Part shown: one piece after another, positions 53,601-61,937 of the stretch
Layout: each line of letters starts with the position of its first letter
How positions within the stretch are numbered: position 1 is the stretch's first letter
From: Jejuia sp. UBA6058
Lineage (GTDB): Bacteria > Bacteroidota > Bacteroidia > Flavobacteriales > Flavobacteriaceae
Assembly: GCA_002428965.1 (NCBI GenBank)
Contig: DIYI01000001.1
Location: 1-64,000, forward strand
Reading direction: 5' to 3'
Length of the DNA: 64,000 nt
Program-made: the position numbers and the translations under genes
The notes under the pieces: model-generated
What the model was told of the DNA's origin: nothing
The model's database searches: none
The model's input: only the letters and a program-made list of their open reading frames with translations

Positions 53601-53799
53601 GGCTTGCATTGATTGAATATTTACCATCGAAATCTGATGAGGTACCAGTTGATGTACCTTTAACTAAAACAGTTGTTCCTGGTAGTGGCAAACCACTTTC
53701 ATCTGAAACTGTACCGGAAACTGTCTTTTCTTGTGCAAAAGATATATGCACGACAAACGCCAAAATTAGCGTTAGTAATCCACTAAACTTTGTTTTCAT
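50674..53799 (-). CDS. SusC/RagA-family TonB-linked outer-membrane protein
   Basis: 1041 aa from the ATG at 53799, which opens a normal signal peptide (MKTKFSGLLTLILAFVVHIS, ending FAQ). A carboxypeptidase-like regulatory domain comes first (VSGTVSDESGLPLPGTTVLV), then the TonB box region (EEVVVTAFG), the plug with VLLRGVRSIGQ-like and GAAAALYGSRAGNGVLLVTT-like segments, and a large beta-barrel ending in an aromatic strand. It imports a bulky nutrient with the SusD-like lid protein. No glycoside hydrolase or peptidase gene is in the operon. Confidence 0.92.
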   Translation of the reverse strand: MKTKFSGLLTLILAFVVHISFAQEKTVSGTVSDESGLPLPGTTVLVKGTSTGTSSDFDGKYSINASQGSILVFSFVGYTTKEVTVGASNTINVTMAEDAEALEEVVVTAFGIERAKREVTYQTESVDEQLLNQAANTRAASGLAGKVAGLQINVQNNGVNPSSQILLRGVRSIGQSNEALVVIDGAISSIGAFDDLNPQDIESMDILKGATAAALYGSRAGNGVLLVTTKKGQKGENITVGINTAVTFENVAYLPDFQNKFGIGWEGAYDPIENTNWGPRFDGTLRQIGPTFADGTFQEVPFAPVKDNLLAFFNQGSTVQNTFYLSGGNETGSMYLSVGNQETKGILPNDTYKRTTVRANATKKMGDVEITLNSSFFRDDTNEVGNFLGAQNRTLYWFILNTPANIPLENYKDWRNDLFSSPDGYFNGYYQNPYYMADTSRDLDNTNRLVGNISVSWDTFDWLNLTARLGGNFVTGEGLEWRDAQVFTDAYTRPTGNTSFVRDSNFQRTDYTVDFLAAANFDLSEDFTLKTIVGSNTTNTVFSSGLVIANNLAVPGLYDISNAGSAADVTVTANDFEERTYGVFADITLGFNDFLFLNASGRYDFTSTLFLDDNSYFYPAIGLSAVLTDAIPAIKSDVFNYAKVTVSNSTVYNDLDAEDIVESFGRPTGFPFSGASGFEQPGQFVDSGITKEKINTTEVGLNLGLFNNRVSLDAAYFKTFITDNIVPQTTPPSSAGTGSLTNIGEIESTGFEATLGATILKSNDFSWDVNVNFTTNKAVVNEIGDPTVDNEEIALATTGEFGVFAIEGEQWPTLKASAYYRDPQGRVVIDPADGDPISTTELDGDNPQAGLKNLGSTVPDYIIGLNSSINYKSFRLAATFDYRTGHVYYAQGSDAMEFTARSVESASANRQDFVFPNSSIETSPGVFVENTNIPISQGRQGFWNNVYNEIKENYVRDATAVKLREIALSYTMPAKVIENLPVKKVTVGLIGRNLLTWLPAENRFSDPEFSNNNAGGNGIGIGGYFQSPPTSSVGFNINVEF

Positions 53800-53916
53800 G
53801 TTATAATTATTTGAATTAGTCAACGTCAAAAATCATAATAAAAAGTTAATTAAACAATAATTTATGGTTAAAATTTGCCGATTCACTTTAAATATTATCA
53901 AAATGATAATTTTTTA

Positions 53917-55611
53917 CTAGAAATTTGCAACTAAACTAATATGAATCTTAGAATTTGATAACTTGATAGATTGATTCTCATTTTTTCCGTTAGCATAGTT
54001 AAATTTCAATAGTCCTGAGTTGGTGAGAATACCAAAACCGAAACCGAAACCAAATAATTTTTCTTTCAAATTGGAAGGTTTGTTTTCAAAATAAGCGAAA
54101 TCTGTAATGGTATGTATGTAAATGGAATTACTTAAACGATATCTATATTCCGTATTTAGTACACCAAATAAGGAAGCGAATAAGCTATTTTCCTCAAATC
54201 CACGAATAGAATTTATGCCGCCAAATCTTAATAATTCATTGTCAAAATAATTATCAGAAATAAGGTTAGATGCGTCAACATTTAAATAGACGCTGTTTTT
54301 GGGGTTAAGTTTGAAATTATTAAACACTTTCAAACTTAGCATTGATTGTTGGGTTTTAAGATTTGAAGCGTTTCTATTTCCGAAATTAGTTTCTAGATAG
54401 AAGTTAGATTTGATAGGGAATAAAATATCATAAAATTGGGGTTTTAGATATTCATATGAAATTGTGTAGTAATTGGCATTGTAGTCCTGCAATGAGATAA
54501 TTGAAGTGTCGGATCTTAAGTTGTTGGATTCGACACTTGAAATTCCTGCTGATACTTTATGTAAAGCATTAATTTGATAATTAACACGTGCTTTTTGATC
54601 AATTGTTGTAAACGAGGAGTCTTTTCTAAATATTCTAAGATTGAGATCTATACCTATTGGCGAATTAAATAAATAGGGTAGTTCTAATCTAGCATCAAAG
54701 GTGTCTTGATCTATTTCGTCGCTTTTGTAGAGTAAACTAAATATTTCGCCATAGTTTAAATTGTTGATTAGCCTAAGATTTAAAAAACCATCGAACTCCA
54801 GTTTATTAGTTTCGTCATTGGTGCCAAAACCTAAAAAGCCATCGAACGTGTTACTTTTAGATTTTTCTACATAAATATATAATGATGTAGAATCCTCCTG
54901 AAACAAAACTTCCGGTGCTTTTACTTGGTTAGCAAATCGTAAATTGTTTAACTCCTCTGTTTTCTTTTCTATGGTTGTTAAATCAAAAACTTGAGAGCGT
55001 TTTAATTTTAGGTAGTGTTTTAAAAATGATTTTGGGAATTTATCGTAACCTACTATTTTGATATCATCGATAGTTCGTTTTTTGTCTTTTGTAGACACAA
55101 TCAAATCAGCTTGAAGGATATCTTTATCTCTTCTGTTAATATTGGAAAGTTTCAATTTTGAAAAAGGAAACCCTTGATTAGCTATATCTGAATTTAAATA
55201 GTTTAGCGCCGCTTCTAGGTATTCAATATTAACAACAAAGTAATCTTCTGTAATTTCCTCTGAAATAGAATTTAATAGGTCTTGATTTACAATTTCAGAA
55301 TTGTAGTATATATATATGGTATTGAATTTTTGTTTCAAGAGGATTTTTGCATCAAAAATAGAATCGTTTTTCTTCTGAATATGAACCAATCGATTTTCAA
55401 TATAACCTATGGTGTTAAGTCTGTATCTTAATGAATCTATTTCTGATTTAATTGACAGGAAATTTTCATGCGTTTTTAAGTAACCAATTGAATCAATTAT
55501 CTGGTTTGCAGATTCGCTTTTACCCGAAATTTTCAAATGCAAGTTTTGGCTTACTACTTCAGAAGAAAAAAGTATATATATAATAAGTACAAAAAAATAC
55601 GATTTGCGCAC
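53917..55611 (-). CDS. Omp85/TamA-like outer-membrane assembly or secretion protein
   Basis: A 564-aa protein with a GTG start and a signal peptide (to about residue 22, VVSQ). Residues about 23-265 form POTRA-like modules (IDDIKIVGYDKFPKSFLKHY is a typical POTRA start). The C-terminal half is a barrel with the Omp85 motif INSIRGFEEN and the closing FGFGFGILTNSGLLKFNYANG. Smaller than BamA, nearer TamA or ShlB. The client protein is unknown. It is divergent from the rpsL operon. Confidence 0.75.
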   Translation of the reverse strand: MRKSYFFVLIIYILFSSEVVSQNLHLKISGKSESANQIIDSIGYLKTHENFLSIKSEIDSLRYRLNTIGYIENRLVHIQKKNDSIFDAKILLKQKFNTIYIYYNSEIVNQDLLNSISEEITEDYFVVNIEYLEAALNYLNSDIANQGFPFSKLKLSNINRRDKDILQADLIVSTKDKKRTIDDIKIVGYDKFPKSFLKHYLKLKRSQVFDLTTIEKKTEELNNLRFANQVKAPEVLFQEDSTSLYIYVEKSKSNTFDGFLGFGTNDETNKLEFDGFLNLRLINNLNYGEIFSLLYKSDEIDQDTFDARLELPYLFNSPIGIDLNLRIFRKDSSFTTIDQKARVNYQINALHKVSAGISSVESNNLRSDTSIISLQDYNANYYTISYEYLKPQFYDILFPIKSNFYLETNFGNRNASNLKTQQSMLSLKVFNNFKLNPKNSVYLNVDASNLISDNYFDNELLRFGGINSIRGFEENSLFASLFGVLNTEYRYRLSNSIYIHTITDFAYFENKPSNLKEKLFGFGFGFGILTNSGLLKFNYANGKNENQSIKLSNSKIHISLVANF

Positions 55612-55714
55612 GCTAATTTCTGTGTATTTATGTGCTAAACTAACGGAAAATGAACACTTTTAATATGTCTAGAAAACTTAATTTTAAATTCACCTGAAAA
55701 TTAATGAATTAGGG

Positions 55715-55745
55715 TTTGATTAATTGATTTTAATTTCTACCTTTG
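55715..55745 (+). promoter_or_regulatory. Promoter of the rpsL-rpsG-fusA-S10 operon
   Basis: TTTG (55715-55718), a 19-bp spacer and TACCTTTG (55738-55745) match the Bacteroidota sigma-A consensus very well. A small hairpin (CCTCT/AGAGG, 55750-55763) lies in the leader, 24 bp before rpsL. Confidence 0.8.
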
Positions 55746-55787
55746 CACGCCTCTAAGAAGAGGTTAGTAAAATTTTATAGAAAATAT

Positions 55788-56162
55788 ATGCCAACAATTT
55801 CACAATTAGTAAGAAAAGGAAGAGCCAAAATAACCAAGAAGAGTAAATCGGCTGCTTTGGATTCTTGTCCGCAAAGACGTGGTGTATGTACTCGTGTTTA
55901 CACAACTACTCCTAAAAAACCTAACTCAGCAATGCGTAAGGTAGCAAGGGTACGTTTAACAAACGGAAACGAGGTGAATGCATACATCGGTGGTGAAGGA
56001 CATAATTTACAAGAGCACTCGATAGTATTGGTTAGAGGTGGAAGGGTAAAAGATTTACCAGGTGTTAGATATCACGTTGTTCGTGGGGCTTTAGATACAG
56101 CAGGTGTTGCTGGAAGAACCCAACGTAGATCTAAGTACGGTGCTAAACGCCCTAAGAAGTAA
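55788..56162 (+). CDS. rpsL: 30S ribosomal protein S12
   Basis: 124 aa from the ATG at 55788 (MPTISQLVRKGRAKI), the universal S12 start. An upstream TTG in the same frame lies within the -7 promoter box and cannot be the start. KKPNSAMRKVARVRL, the decoding-centre loop, and the C-terminal GVAGRTQRRSKYG are intact. K in KKPNSA is the residue changed in streptomycin-resistant strains; it is wild type here. First gene of the operon. Confidence 0.98.
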   Translation: MPTISQLVRKGRAKITKKSKSAALDSCPQRRGVCTRVYTTTPKKPNSAMRKVARVRLTNGNEVNAYIGGEGHNLQEHSIVLVRGGRVKDLPGVRYHVVRGALDTAGVAGRTQRRSKYGAKRPKK

Positions 56163-56182
56163 TTAAACTTTAAGAAGAAGAC

Positions 56183-56659
56183 ATGAGAAAAAGAGCAGCG
56201 AAAAAAAGACCACTTTTACCAGACCCAAGATTTAACGATCAGTTGGTGACACGTTTTGTGAATAACATGATGTGGGATGGTAAGAAGTCTGTGGCGTTCA
56301 AAGTATTCTACGATGCAATTGATATCGTTGATGCTAAAAAGACTGACGAAGAAAAATCAGCTTTAGAAATTTGGAAAGATGCTTTAGGTAATGTGATGCC
56401 TCACGTAGAAGTGCGTAGTCGTCGTGTTGGTGGTGCAACATTCCAAATTCCAATGCAAATTCGTCCAGATAGAAAGATATCAACTGCCATGAAATGGTTA
56501 ATTGGTTATGCGAGAAAGCGTAACGAAAAATCTATGGCGCAACGTTTAGCAGCAGAAATTTTAGCGGCAGCTAAAGAAGAAGGTGCAGCAGTTAAGAAAA
56601 GAGTTGATACACATAAAATGGCAGAAGCAAATAAAGCATTCTCTCACTTTAGATTCTAA
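56183..56659 (+). CDS. rpsG: 30S ribosomal protein S7
   Basis: 158 aa, normal length, with MRKRAAKKRPLLPDPRFND at the N-terminus and VRSRRVGGATFQIPMQI, the 16S rRNA-binding core. It starts 20 bp after rpsL and ends 6 bp before fusA. S7 nucleates the head of the 30S subunit and in E. coli represses this operon; no such site could be identified here. Confidence 0.98.
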   Translation: MRKRAAKKRPLLPDPRFNDQLVTRFVNNMMWDGKKSVAFKVFYDAIDIVDAKKTDEEKSALEIWKDALGNVMPHVEVRSRRVGGATFQIPMQIRPDRKISTAMKWLIGYARKRNEKSMAQRLAAEILAAAKEEGAAVKKRVDTHKMAEANKAFSHFRF

Positions 56660-56665
56660 AAAAAA

Positions 56666-58792
56666 ATGGCAAGAGATTTAAAATTTACAAGAAATATAGG
56701 TATTGCTGCTCATATTGATGCAGGAAAAACTACAACTACTGAGCGTATCCTTTATTATACAGGTGTTTCTCATAAAATAGGTGAAGTACATGATGGTGCT
56801 GCTACTATGGACTGGATGGAGCAAGAGCAAGAAAGAGGTATTACGATTACTTCTGCTGCTACAACCTGTACATGGCAGTTTCCTACTGAAAACGGACAGC
56901 CAACTGCTGATGCTAAAGGCTATCATTTTAATATTATTGATACTCCTGGTCACGTGGATTTTACGGTTGAAGTAAACCGTTCTTTACGTGTACTAGATGG
57001 TTTAGTATTCTTATTTAGTGCTGTTGATGGTGTTGAGCCGCAATCTGAAACTAACTGGAGACTTGCTGATAACTATAAAGTGCCTCGTATCGGTTTCGTT
57101 AATAAAATGGATCGTCAAGGATCTAACTTTATGGCTGTATGTCAGCAGGTTAAAGATATGTTGAAGTCTAACGCAGTGCCAATTGTAATGAATATTGGTG
57201 ATGAGGCTGACTTTAAAGGAATCGTTGATTTGGTGAAGAACCGTGCGATTGTATGGCACGACGAAACTCAAGGAGCTACTTTTGATGTTATCGAAATTCC
57301 TGAAGAATTAAAAGCTGAAGCGGCTGAATTAAGAGCCAACTTAATTGAAGAGGTTGCTACTTATGACGAGAATCTTTTAGAGAAATTCATGGAAGATGAA
57401 GATTCTATTACAGAAGATGAAGTGCACGCTGCGCTTAGAGCTGCTGTAATGGATATGGCTATTATTCCTATGATTTGTGGTTCTTCATTTAAAAATAAAG
57501 GTGTACAGTTTTTATTGGATGCTGTTTGTCGTTACTTACCTTCTCCATTAGATAGAGATAACATTGTAGGTACTGATCCAAACACAGGAGCAGAAGCTGT
57601 GCGTAAGCCAGATGCTAAAGAACCGTTTTCTGCTTTAGCTTTTAAAATTGCTACCGATCCTTTCGTAGGGCGTTTAGCATTCTTTAGAGCGTATTCAGGT
57701 CGTTTAGATGCTGGTTCTTATATCTTGAACAACCGTTCTGGTAAAAAAGAGCGTATCTCACGTATTTACCAAATGCACTCTAATAAGCAAAATGCTATTG
57801 AATATATTGAAGCTGGAGATATAGGGGCTGCAGTAGGGTTTAAAGATATCAAGACTGGTGATACTATGTCTGATGAAAAGAATCCTATTGTATTAGAGTC
57901 TATGGATTTCCCAGATCCAGTAATCGGTATTGCTGTAGAGCCTAAAACTAAGGCAGATGTTGATAAATTAGGTATGGCTTTAGCTAAATTATCTGAAGAA
58001 GACCCAACGTTTACAGCTAGAACTGATGAAGCTTCAGGACAGACTATTATTTCTGGAATGGGTGAGCTTCACTTAGATATTATTGTTGACCGTTTGAAAC
58101 GTGAGTTCAAGGTTGAAGTAAACCAAGGACAGCCACAAGTAGAATATAAAGAAGCTATTACACAACGTGCTGAACACAGAGAAGTTTATAAGAAACAATC
58201 TGGTGGACGTGGTAAATTTGCTGATATCGTATTTACTTTGGAGCCTGCTGAAGAAGGTGCTCAAGGTTTAGAATTCGTTTCTGAAATTAAAGGTGGTAAT
58301 GTTCCTAAGGAATTTGTGCCTTCTGTTGAGAAAGGATTTAAAATGGCAATGGTAAATGGTCCATTGGCGGGATATGAAGTTGATGCTATGAAAGTAACAT
58401 TAACAGATGGATCTTACCACGATGTGGATTCGGATCAATTATCATTCGAATTAGCTGCAAAACTAGGATTTAAAGCTGCTGCTAAAGCTGCAAAAGCTGT
58501 AATAATGGAGCCAATCATGAAACTTGAGGTAATTACTCCTGAAGAAAACATGGGTGACATTGTAGGTGATTTGAACAGAAGAAGAGGTCAAGTAAGTGAT
58601 ATGGGTGACAGAGCTGGTGCAAAAACTGTAAAAGCTACTGTGCCATTATCCGAAATGTTTGGTTATGTAACTACATTAAGAACATTATCATCAGGTCGTG
58701 CGACATCAACAATGGAATTTTCACACTATGCTGAAACTCCTCAGAACATTTCTGAAGAAGTAATTAAAGCAGCAAAAGGCGTTGAAGCTTAA
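56666..58792 (+). CDS. fusA: Translation elongation factor G
   Basis: A 708-aa translocation GTPase. P-loop AHIDAGKTT at residues 15-23, switch II DTPGHVDFT, NKMD at the base-recognition site, then domains II-V including the domain IV tip HDVDSDQLSFELAAK. One full-length copy placed as usual between rpsG and rpsJ; tuf does not follow it in this window. Confidence 0.98.
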   Translation: MARDLKFTRNIGIAAHIDAGKTTTTERILYYTGVSHKIGEVHDGAATMDWMEQEQERGITITSAATTCTWQFPTENGQPTADAKGYHFNIIDTPGHVDFTVEVNRSLRVLDGLVFLFSAVDGVEPQSETNWRLADNYKVPRIGFVNKMDRQGSNFMAVCQQVKDMLKSNAVPIVMNIGDEADFKGIVDLVKNRAIVWHDETQGATFDVIEIPEELKAEAAELRANLIEEVATYDENLLEKFMEDEDSITEDEVHAALRAAVMDMAIIPMICGSSFKNKGVQFLLDAVCRYLPSPLDRDNIVGTDPNTGAEAVRKPDAKEPFSALAFKIATDPFVGRLAFFRAYSGRLDAGSYILNNRSGKKERISRIYQMHSNKQNAIEYIEAGDIGAAVGFKDIKTGDTMSDEKNPIVLESMDFPDPVIGIAVEPKTKADVDKLGMALAKLSEEDPTFTARTDEASGQTIISGMGELHLDIIVDRLKREFKVEVNQGQPQVEYKEAITQRAEHREVYKKQSGGRGKFADIVFTLEPAEEGAQGLEFVSEIKGGNVPKEFVPSVEKGFKMAMVNGPLAGYEVDAMKVTLTDGSYHDVDSDQLSFELAAKLGFKAAAKAAKAVIMEPIMKLEVITPEENMGDIVGDLNRRRGQVSDMGDRAGAKTVKATVPLSEMFGYVTTLRTLSSGRATSTMEFSHYAETPQNISEEVIKAAKGVEA

Positions 58793-58803
58793 AATTTAAG
58801 AAA

Positions 58804-59109
58804 ATGAGTCAAAAAATCAGAATAAAACTTAAGTCTTACGATCACAATTTAGTAGATAAGTCTGCTGATAAGATTGTAAAAACAGTAAAAAGTACTGGAG
58901 CTGTAGTAACTGGACCAATTCCATTACCAACGCACAAGAAAATTTTCACTGTATTACGTTCTCCACACGTAAACAAGAAGTCAAGAGAGCAGTTTCAATT
59001 ATCTTCTTACAAAAGGTTATTGGATATCTACTCTTCTTCATCAAAAACCATTGATGCTTTGATGAAGCTCGAATTACCAAGTGGTGTAGAAGTAGAGATT
59101 AAAGTATAA
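58804..59109 (+). CDS. rpsJ: 30S ribosomal protein S10
   Basis: 101 aa, with IRIKLKSYDHNLVDKSADKI at the start and the GPIPLPTHKKIFTVLRSPHV loop. Complete. S10 also takes part in transcription antitermination with NusB. It follows fusA by 11 bp. A 162-bp gap with strong hairpins separates it from rplC, which is unusual within an S10 operon. Confidence 0.98.
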   Translation: MSQKIRIKLKSYDHNLVDKSADKIVKTVKSTGAVVTGPIPLPTHKKIFTVLRSPHVNKKSREQFQLSSYKRLLDIYSSSSKTIDALMKLELPSGVEVEIKV

Positions 59110-59115
59110 GTATAG

Positions 59116-59242
59116 TTTCGGTTTTATGCCGAAAGACATGTCCCACCGATGCGGTCGCGGGAAAAACGGATAAATACATTTCAGGGACGAAAGGTATTTT
59201 GTCCCTGAAATTTTATAAAAGAATGTTGAACATAAGTTCAAC
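59116..59242 (+). promoter_or_regulatory. Hairpin cluster between rpsJ and rplC (possible attenuator or processing site)
   Basis: Four stem-loops in series. They are TTTCGG/CCGAAA (59116-59134); TCCCACCG-ATG-CGGT-CGC-GGGA (59141-59162); a strong stem ATTTCAGGGAC/GTCCCTGAAAT (59178-59211), extendable to 15 bp with loop GGTA; and GTTGAAC/GTTCAAC (59225-59242). The third is followed by TTTTATAAAA, so it resembles an intrinsic terminator. It could reduce expression of rplC onward or be an RNase processing site. An inserted repeat is also possible for the second stem. Confidence 0.6.
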
Positions 59243-59271
59243 GAAATATTAATAATTAATAAATAATAAAA

Positions 59272-59889
59272 ATGTCTGGGTTAATTGGAAAGAAAATCGG
59301 TATGACCAGCATCTTTGATGAAAACGGGAAGAACATTCCTTGTACAGTAATCGAAGCTGGACCATGTATCGTTACCCAAGTCAGAACTGAAGAGGTTGAC
59401 GGCTATGAAGCTGTTCAATTAGGTTTCGATGACGCGACAGAAAAAAGCGCTACTAAAGCAGACTTAGGTCATGCTAAAAAGGCGGGTACTTCTGTAAAAC
59501 GCAAGGTCGTTGAATTCAAAGGTTTTGAGGAGGAGTACAAATTAGGAGATGCAATCACTGTTGAGCACTTTGTAGAAGGTGAGTTTGTGGATATCTCCGG
59601 AACATCAAAAGGAAAAGGATTTCAAGGTGTTGTAAAACGTCACGGTTTCGGTGGTGTAGGTCAAGCTACTCACGGTCAACATAACCGTTTAAGAGCGCCA
59701 GGTTCAATTGGAGCTGCATCTTATCCTGCACGTGTATTCAAAGGCATGAAAATGGCCGGAAGAATGGGTGGTGAAAAAGTGAAAGTTCAAAATTTAAGAG
59801 TTTTAAAAGTAGTTCCTGAAAAGAATTTACTTGTTGTTAAAGGATGTGTTCCTGGACACAAAAACGCTTATGTAACAATTCAGAAGTAA
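59272..59889 (+). CDS. rplC: 50S ribosomal protein L3
   Basis: A 205-aa protein starting MSGLIGKKIGMTSIF. The central extension (GTSKGKGFQGVVKRHGFGG, then QATHGQHNRLRAPGSIGA) is the conserved loop reaching the peptidyl-transferase centre. Its stop overlaps the start of rplD by one base (TAATG). Confidence 0.98.
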   Translation: MSGLIGKKIGMTSIFDENGKNIPCTVIEAGPCIVTQVRTEEVDGYEAVQLGFDDATEKSATKADLGHAKKAGTSVKRKVVEFKGFEEEYKLGDAITVEHFVEGEFVDISGTSKGKGFQGVVKRHGFGGVGQATHGQHNRLRAPGSIGAASYPARVFKGMKMAGRMGGEKVKVQNLRVLKVVPEKNLLVVKGCVPGHKNAYVTIQK

Positions 59890-60518
59890 TGAAAGTAGCA
59901 GTTTTAGATATAAACGGAAAAGACACTGGTAGAAAGGCAGACCTTTCTAAAGATGTGTTTGCTATTGAGCCTAATAATCATGCGGTGTATTTGGATGTTA
60001 AACAATATTTAGCAAACCAAAGACAAGGTACTCACAAATCTAAAGAAAGAGGTGAGATTACTGGATCTACTCGTAAGATTAAGAAGCAAAAAGGAACTGG
60101 TACTGCAAGAGCAGGTAGCATTAAGAGTGGTGTGTTTAAAGGTGGTGGACGTATGTTTGGTCCAAGACCAAGAAACTACGGTTTCAAATTAAACAAAAAC
60201 GTTAAGCGTTTGGCTCGTAAATCTGCGTTGAGTATCAAAGCAAATGAAAAAGCAATTACAGTTTTAGAGGACTTCAATTTTGATGCTCCTAAAACTAAAA
60301 ACTTCACTGCAGTTTTAAAGGCGTTAGAGCTTGAAAACAAAAAAACTTTGTTTGTGTTGGGTGGGTCAAATAATAACGTATATTTGTCGTCGCGCAATTT
60401 AAAAAGCTCTGAAGTTATAACTAATTCAGAATTAAGCACTTACAAAATTTTAAATGCAAATCAAGTAGTGCTTTTAGAAGGGGCTTTAGAAGGAATTGAA
60501 TCAAACTTAAGTAAATAA
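59889..60518 (+). CDS. rplD: 50S ribosomal protein L4
   Basis: 209 aa from the ATG at 59889 (MKVAVLDINGKDTGRKADLS). A longer in-frame version would use codons inside rplC and is rejected. The exit-tunnel loop (KQKGTGTARAGSIKSGVFKG, GGGRMFGPRPRNY) is intact. In gammaproteobacteria L4 represses its own operon through the S10 leader; whether it acts on the hairpins before rplC here is unknown. Confidence 0.98.
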   Translation: MKVAVLDINGKDTGRKADLSKDVFAIEPNNHAVYLDVKQYLANQRQGTHKSKERGEITGSTRKIKKQKGTGTARAGSIKSGVFKGGGRMFGPRPRNYGFKLNKNVKRLARKSALSIKANEKAITVLEDFNFDAPKTKNFTAVLKALELENKKTLFVLGGSNNNVYLSSRNLKSSEVITNSELSTYKILNANQVVLLEGALEGIESNLSK

Positions 60519-60525
60519 GAAACAG

Positions 60526-60816
60526 ATGAGTATCTTAATTAAACCTATAATCACAGAAAAAGCGACAGCAGATAGCGAGTTAAAAAACTGCTATTGGTTC
60601 GCAGTGAACACAAAGGCGAACAAGGTAGAAATCAAAAAAGCAGTTGAAGCTGCTTATGGTGTCTCTGTTGAAAAAGTTCGTACTATAAATGTCCGTCCAG
60701 ATCGTAGTACCAAGTACACAAAAACTGGTATTCAACATGGTAAAACAAATGCTGTTAAAAAGGCAATTGTACAACTGGCGGAAGGTGAGATGATTGATTT
60801 ATATGCTAATATGTAA
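60526..60816 (+). CDS. rplW: 50S ribosomal protein L23
   Basis: A 96-aa protein with ILIKPIITEKATADSE at the start and YWFAVNTKANKVEIKKAVEA, the rRNA-binding core. It sits at the polypeptide exit and docks trigger factor and SRP. It lies 7 bp after rplD and 5 bp before rplB. Confidence 0.97.
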   Translation: MSILIKPIITEKATADSELKNCYWFAVNTKANKVEIKKAVEAAYGVSVEKVRTINVRPDRSTKYTKTGIQHGKTNAVKKAIVQLAEGEMIDLYANM

Positions 60817-60821
60817 TTAGA

Positions 60822-61649
60822 ATGTCAGTAAGAAAATTAAAACCAATCACACCAGGACAGCGTTTTAGAGTAGTAAATGGGTATGACGCCATAACTACTG
60901 ATAAGCCGGAGAAAAGTTTATTAGCTCCGAAAAAAAGGTCTGGTGGTAGAAACAGTCAAGGAAAAATGACTATGCGCTATATAGGTGGTGGTCATAAGAA
61001 GAAGTATCGTATTATCGACTTTAAAAGAGACAAAGCTGGAATTCCTGCTGAAGTTAAAACTATCGAGTACGATCCAAACAGAACTGCGTTTATTGCTCTA
61101 TTGAATTATCAAGATGGTGAGAAGCGTTACATCATTGCTCAAAATGGTTTACAAGTTGGGCAAAATGTTGTATCTGGTACTTCAGGTATTGCTCCAGAAA
61201 TTGGAAATGCAATGCCATTAAGTGAAATCCCATTAGGTACTATTATTTCTTGTGTAGAGTTACGTCCTGGTCAAGGTGCTGTTATGGCGCGTAGTGCTGG
61301 TGCTTTTGCTCAATTAATGGCGAGAGATGGTAAGTTTGCTACCGTTAAATTACCTTCAGGAGAAACACGTTTAGTGTTAGTTACTTGTATGGCAACTATC
61401 GGAGTTGTTTCTAACTCAGATCATCAATTAATAGTTGGTGGTAAAGCAGGTAGAACGAGATGGTTAGGTAGAAGACCTCGTACAAACCCTGTTAGAATGA
61501 ACCCAGTTGATCACCCAATGGGTGGTGGTGAAGGTCGTGCTTCAGGTGGACACCCACGTTCTAGAAACGGTATACCAGCTAAAGGTTATAGAACCCGTTC
61601 TAAAACAAAAGCAAGTAATAAATATATTGTAGAACGTAGAAAGAAATAA
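60822..61649 (+). CDS. rplB: 50S ribosomal protein L2
   Basis: A 275-aa protein. GGRNSQGKMTMRYIGGGHKK and the C-terminal NPVDHPMGGGEGRASGGHP with the conserved histidine near the peptidyl-transferase centre are complete. Standard gene order; 3 bp before rpsS. Confidence 0.98.
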   Translation: MSVRKLKPITPGQRFRVVNGYDAITTDKPEKSLLAPKKRSGGRNSQGKMTMRYIGGGHKKKYRIIDFKRDKAGIPAEVKTIEYDPNRTAFIALLNYQDGEKRYIIAQNGLQVGQNVVSGTSGIAPEIGNAMPLSEIPLGTIISCVELRPGQGAVMARSAGAFAQLMARDGKFATVKLPSGETRLVLVTCMATIGVVSNSDHQLIVGGKAGRTRWLGRRPRTNPVRMNPVDHPMGGGEGRASGGHPRSRNGIPAKGYRTRSKTKASNKYIVERRKK

Positions 61650-61652
61650 GAC

Positions 61653-61931
61653 ATGGCAAGATCATTAAAAAAAGGACCTTACGTTCATTATAAATTAGAA
61701 AAGAAAGTAGCTGCAAATGTTGAAGCTAACAAGAAAACTGTAATCAAAACTTGGTCTCGTGCTAGTATGATTACTCCAGATTTTGTTGGACAAACTATAG
61801 CAGTTCACAATGGCCGTCAATTTGTACCAGTTTATGTAACTGAAAACATGGTAGGTCATAAATTAGGAGAATTTTCACCAACACGTTCATTCCGTGGGCA
61901 TGCAGGTGCTAAAAACAAAGGTAAAAAGTAG
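61653..61931 (+). CDS. rpsS: 30S ribosomal protein S19
   Basis: A 92-aa protein with MARSLKKGPYVHYKLEKKV and the conserved KTWSRASMITPDFVGQTIAV and LGEFSPTRSFRGHAGAK segments. Located in the 30S head with S13. It ends 6 bp before rplV. Confidence 0.98.
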   Translation: MARSLKKGPYVHYKLEKKVAANVEANKKTVIKTWSRASMITPDFVGQTIAVHNGRQFVPVYVTENMVGHKLGEFSPTRSFRGHAGAKNKGKK

Positions 61932-61937
61932 TAAGCT

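Noticed and set aside
47409..53799. Polysaccharide utilisation locus for a defined glycan
   Set aside because: SusC and SusD are present, but no carbohydrate-active enzyme is in or next to the operon, so no substrate can be named.
55743..55787. TTG-started extension of rpsL
   Set aside because: The TTG is part of the -7 promoter box; the family starts at MPTISQL (55788).
59844..59888. Extended rplD start inside rplC
   Set aside because: Codons overlap the rplC coding end; the ATG at 59889 matches the L4 family and forms a TAATG junction.
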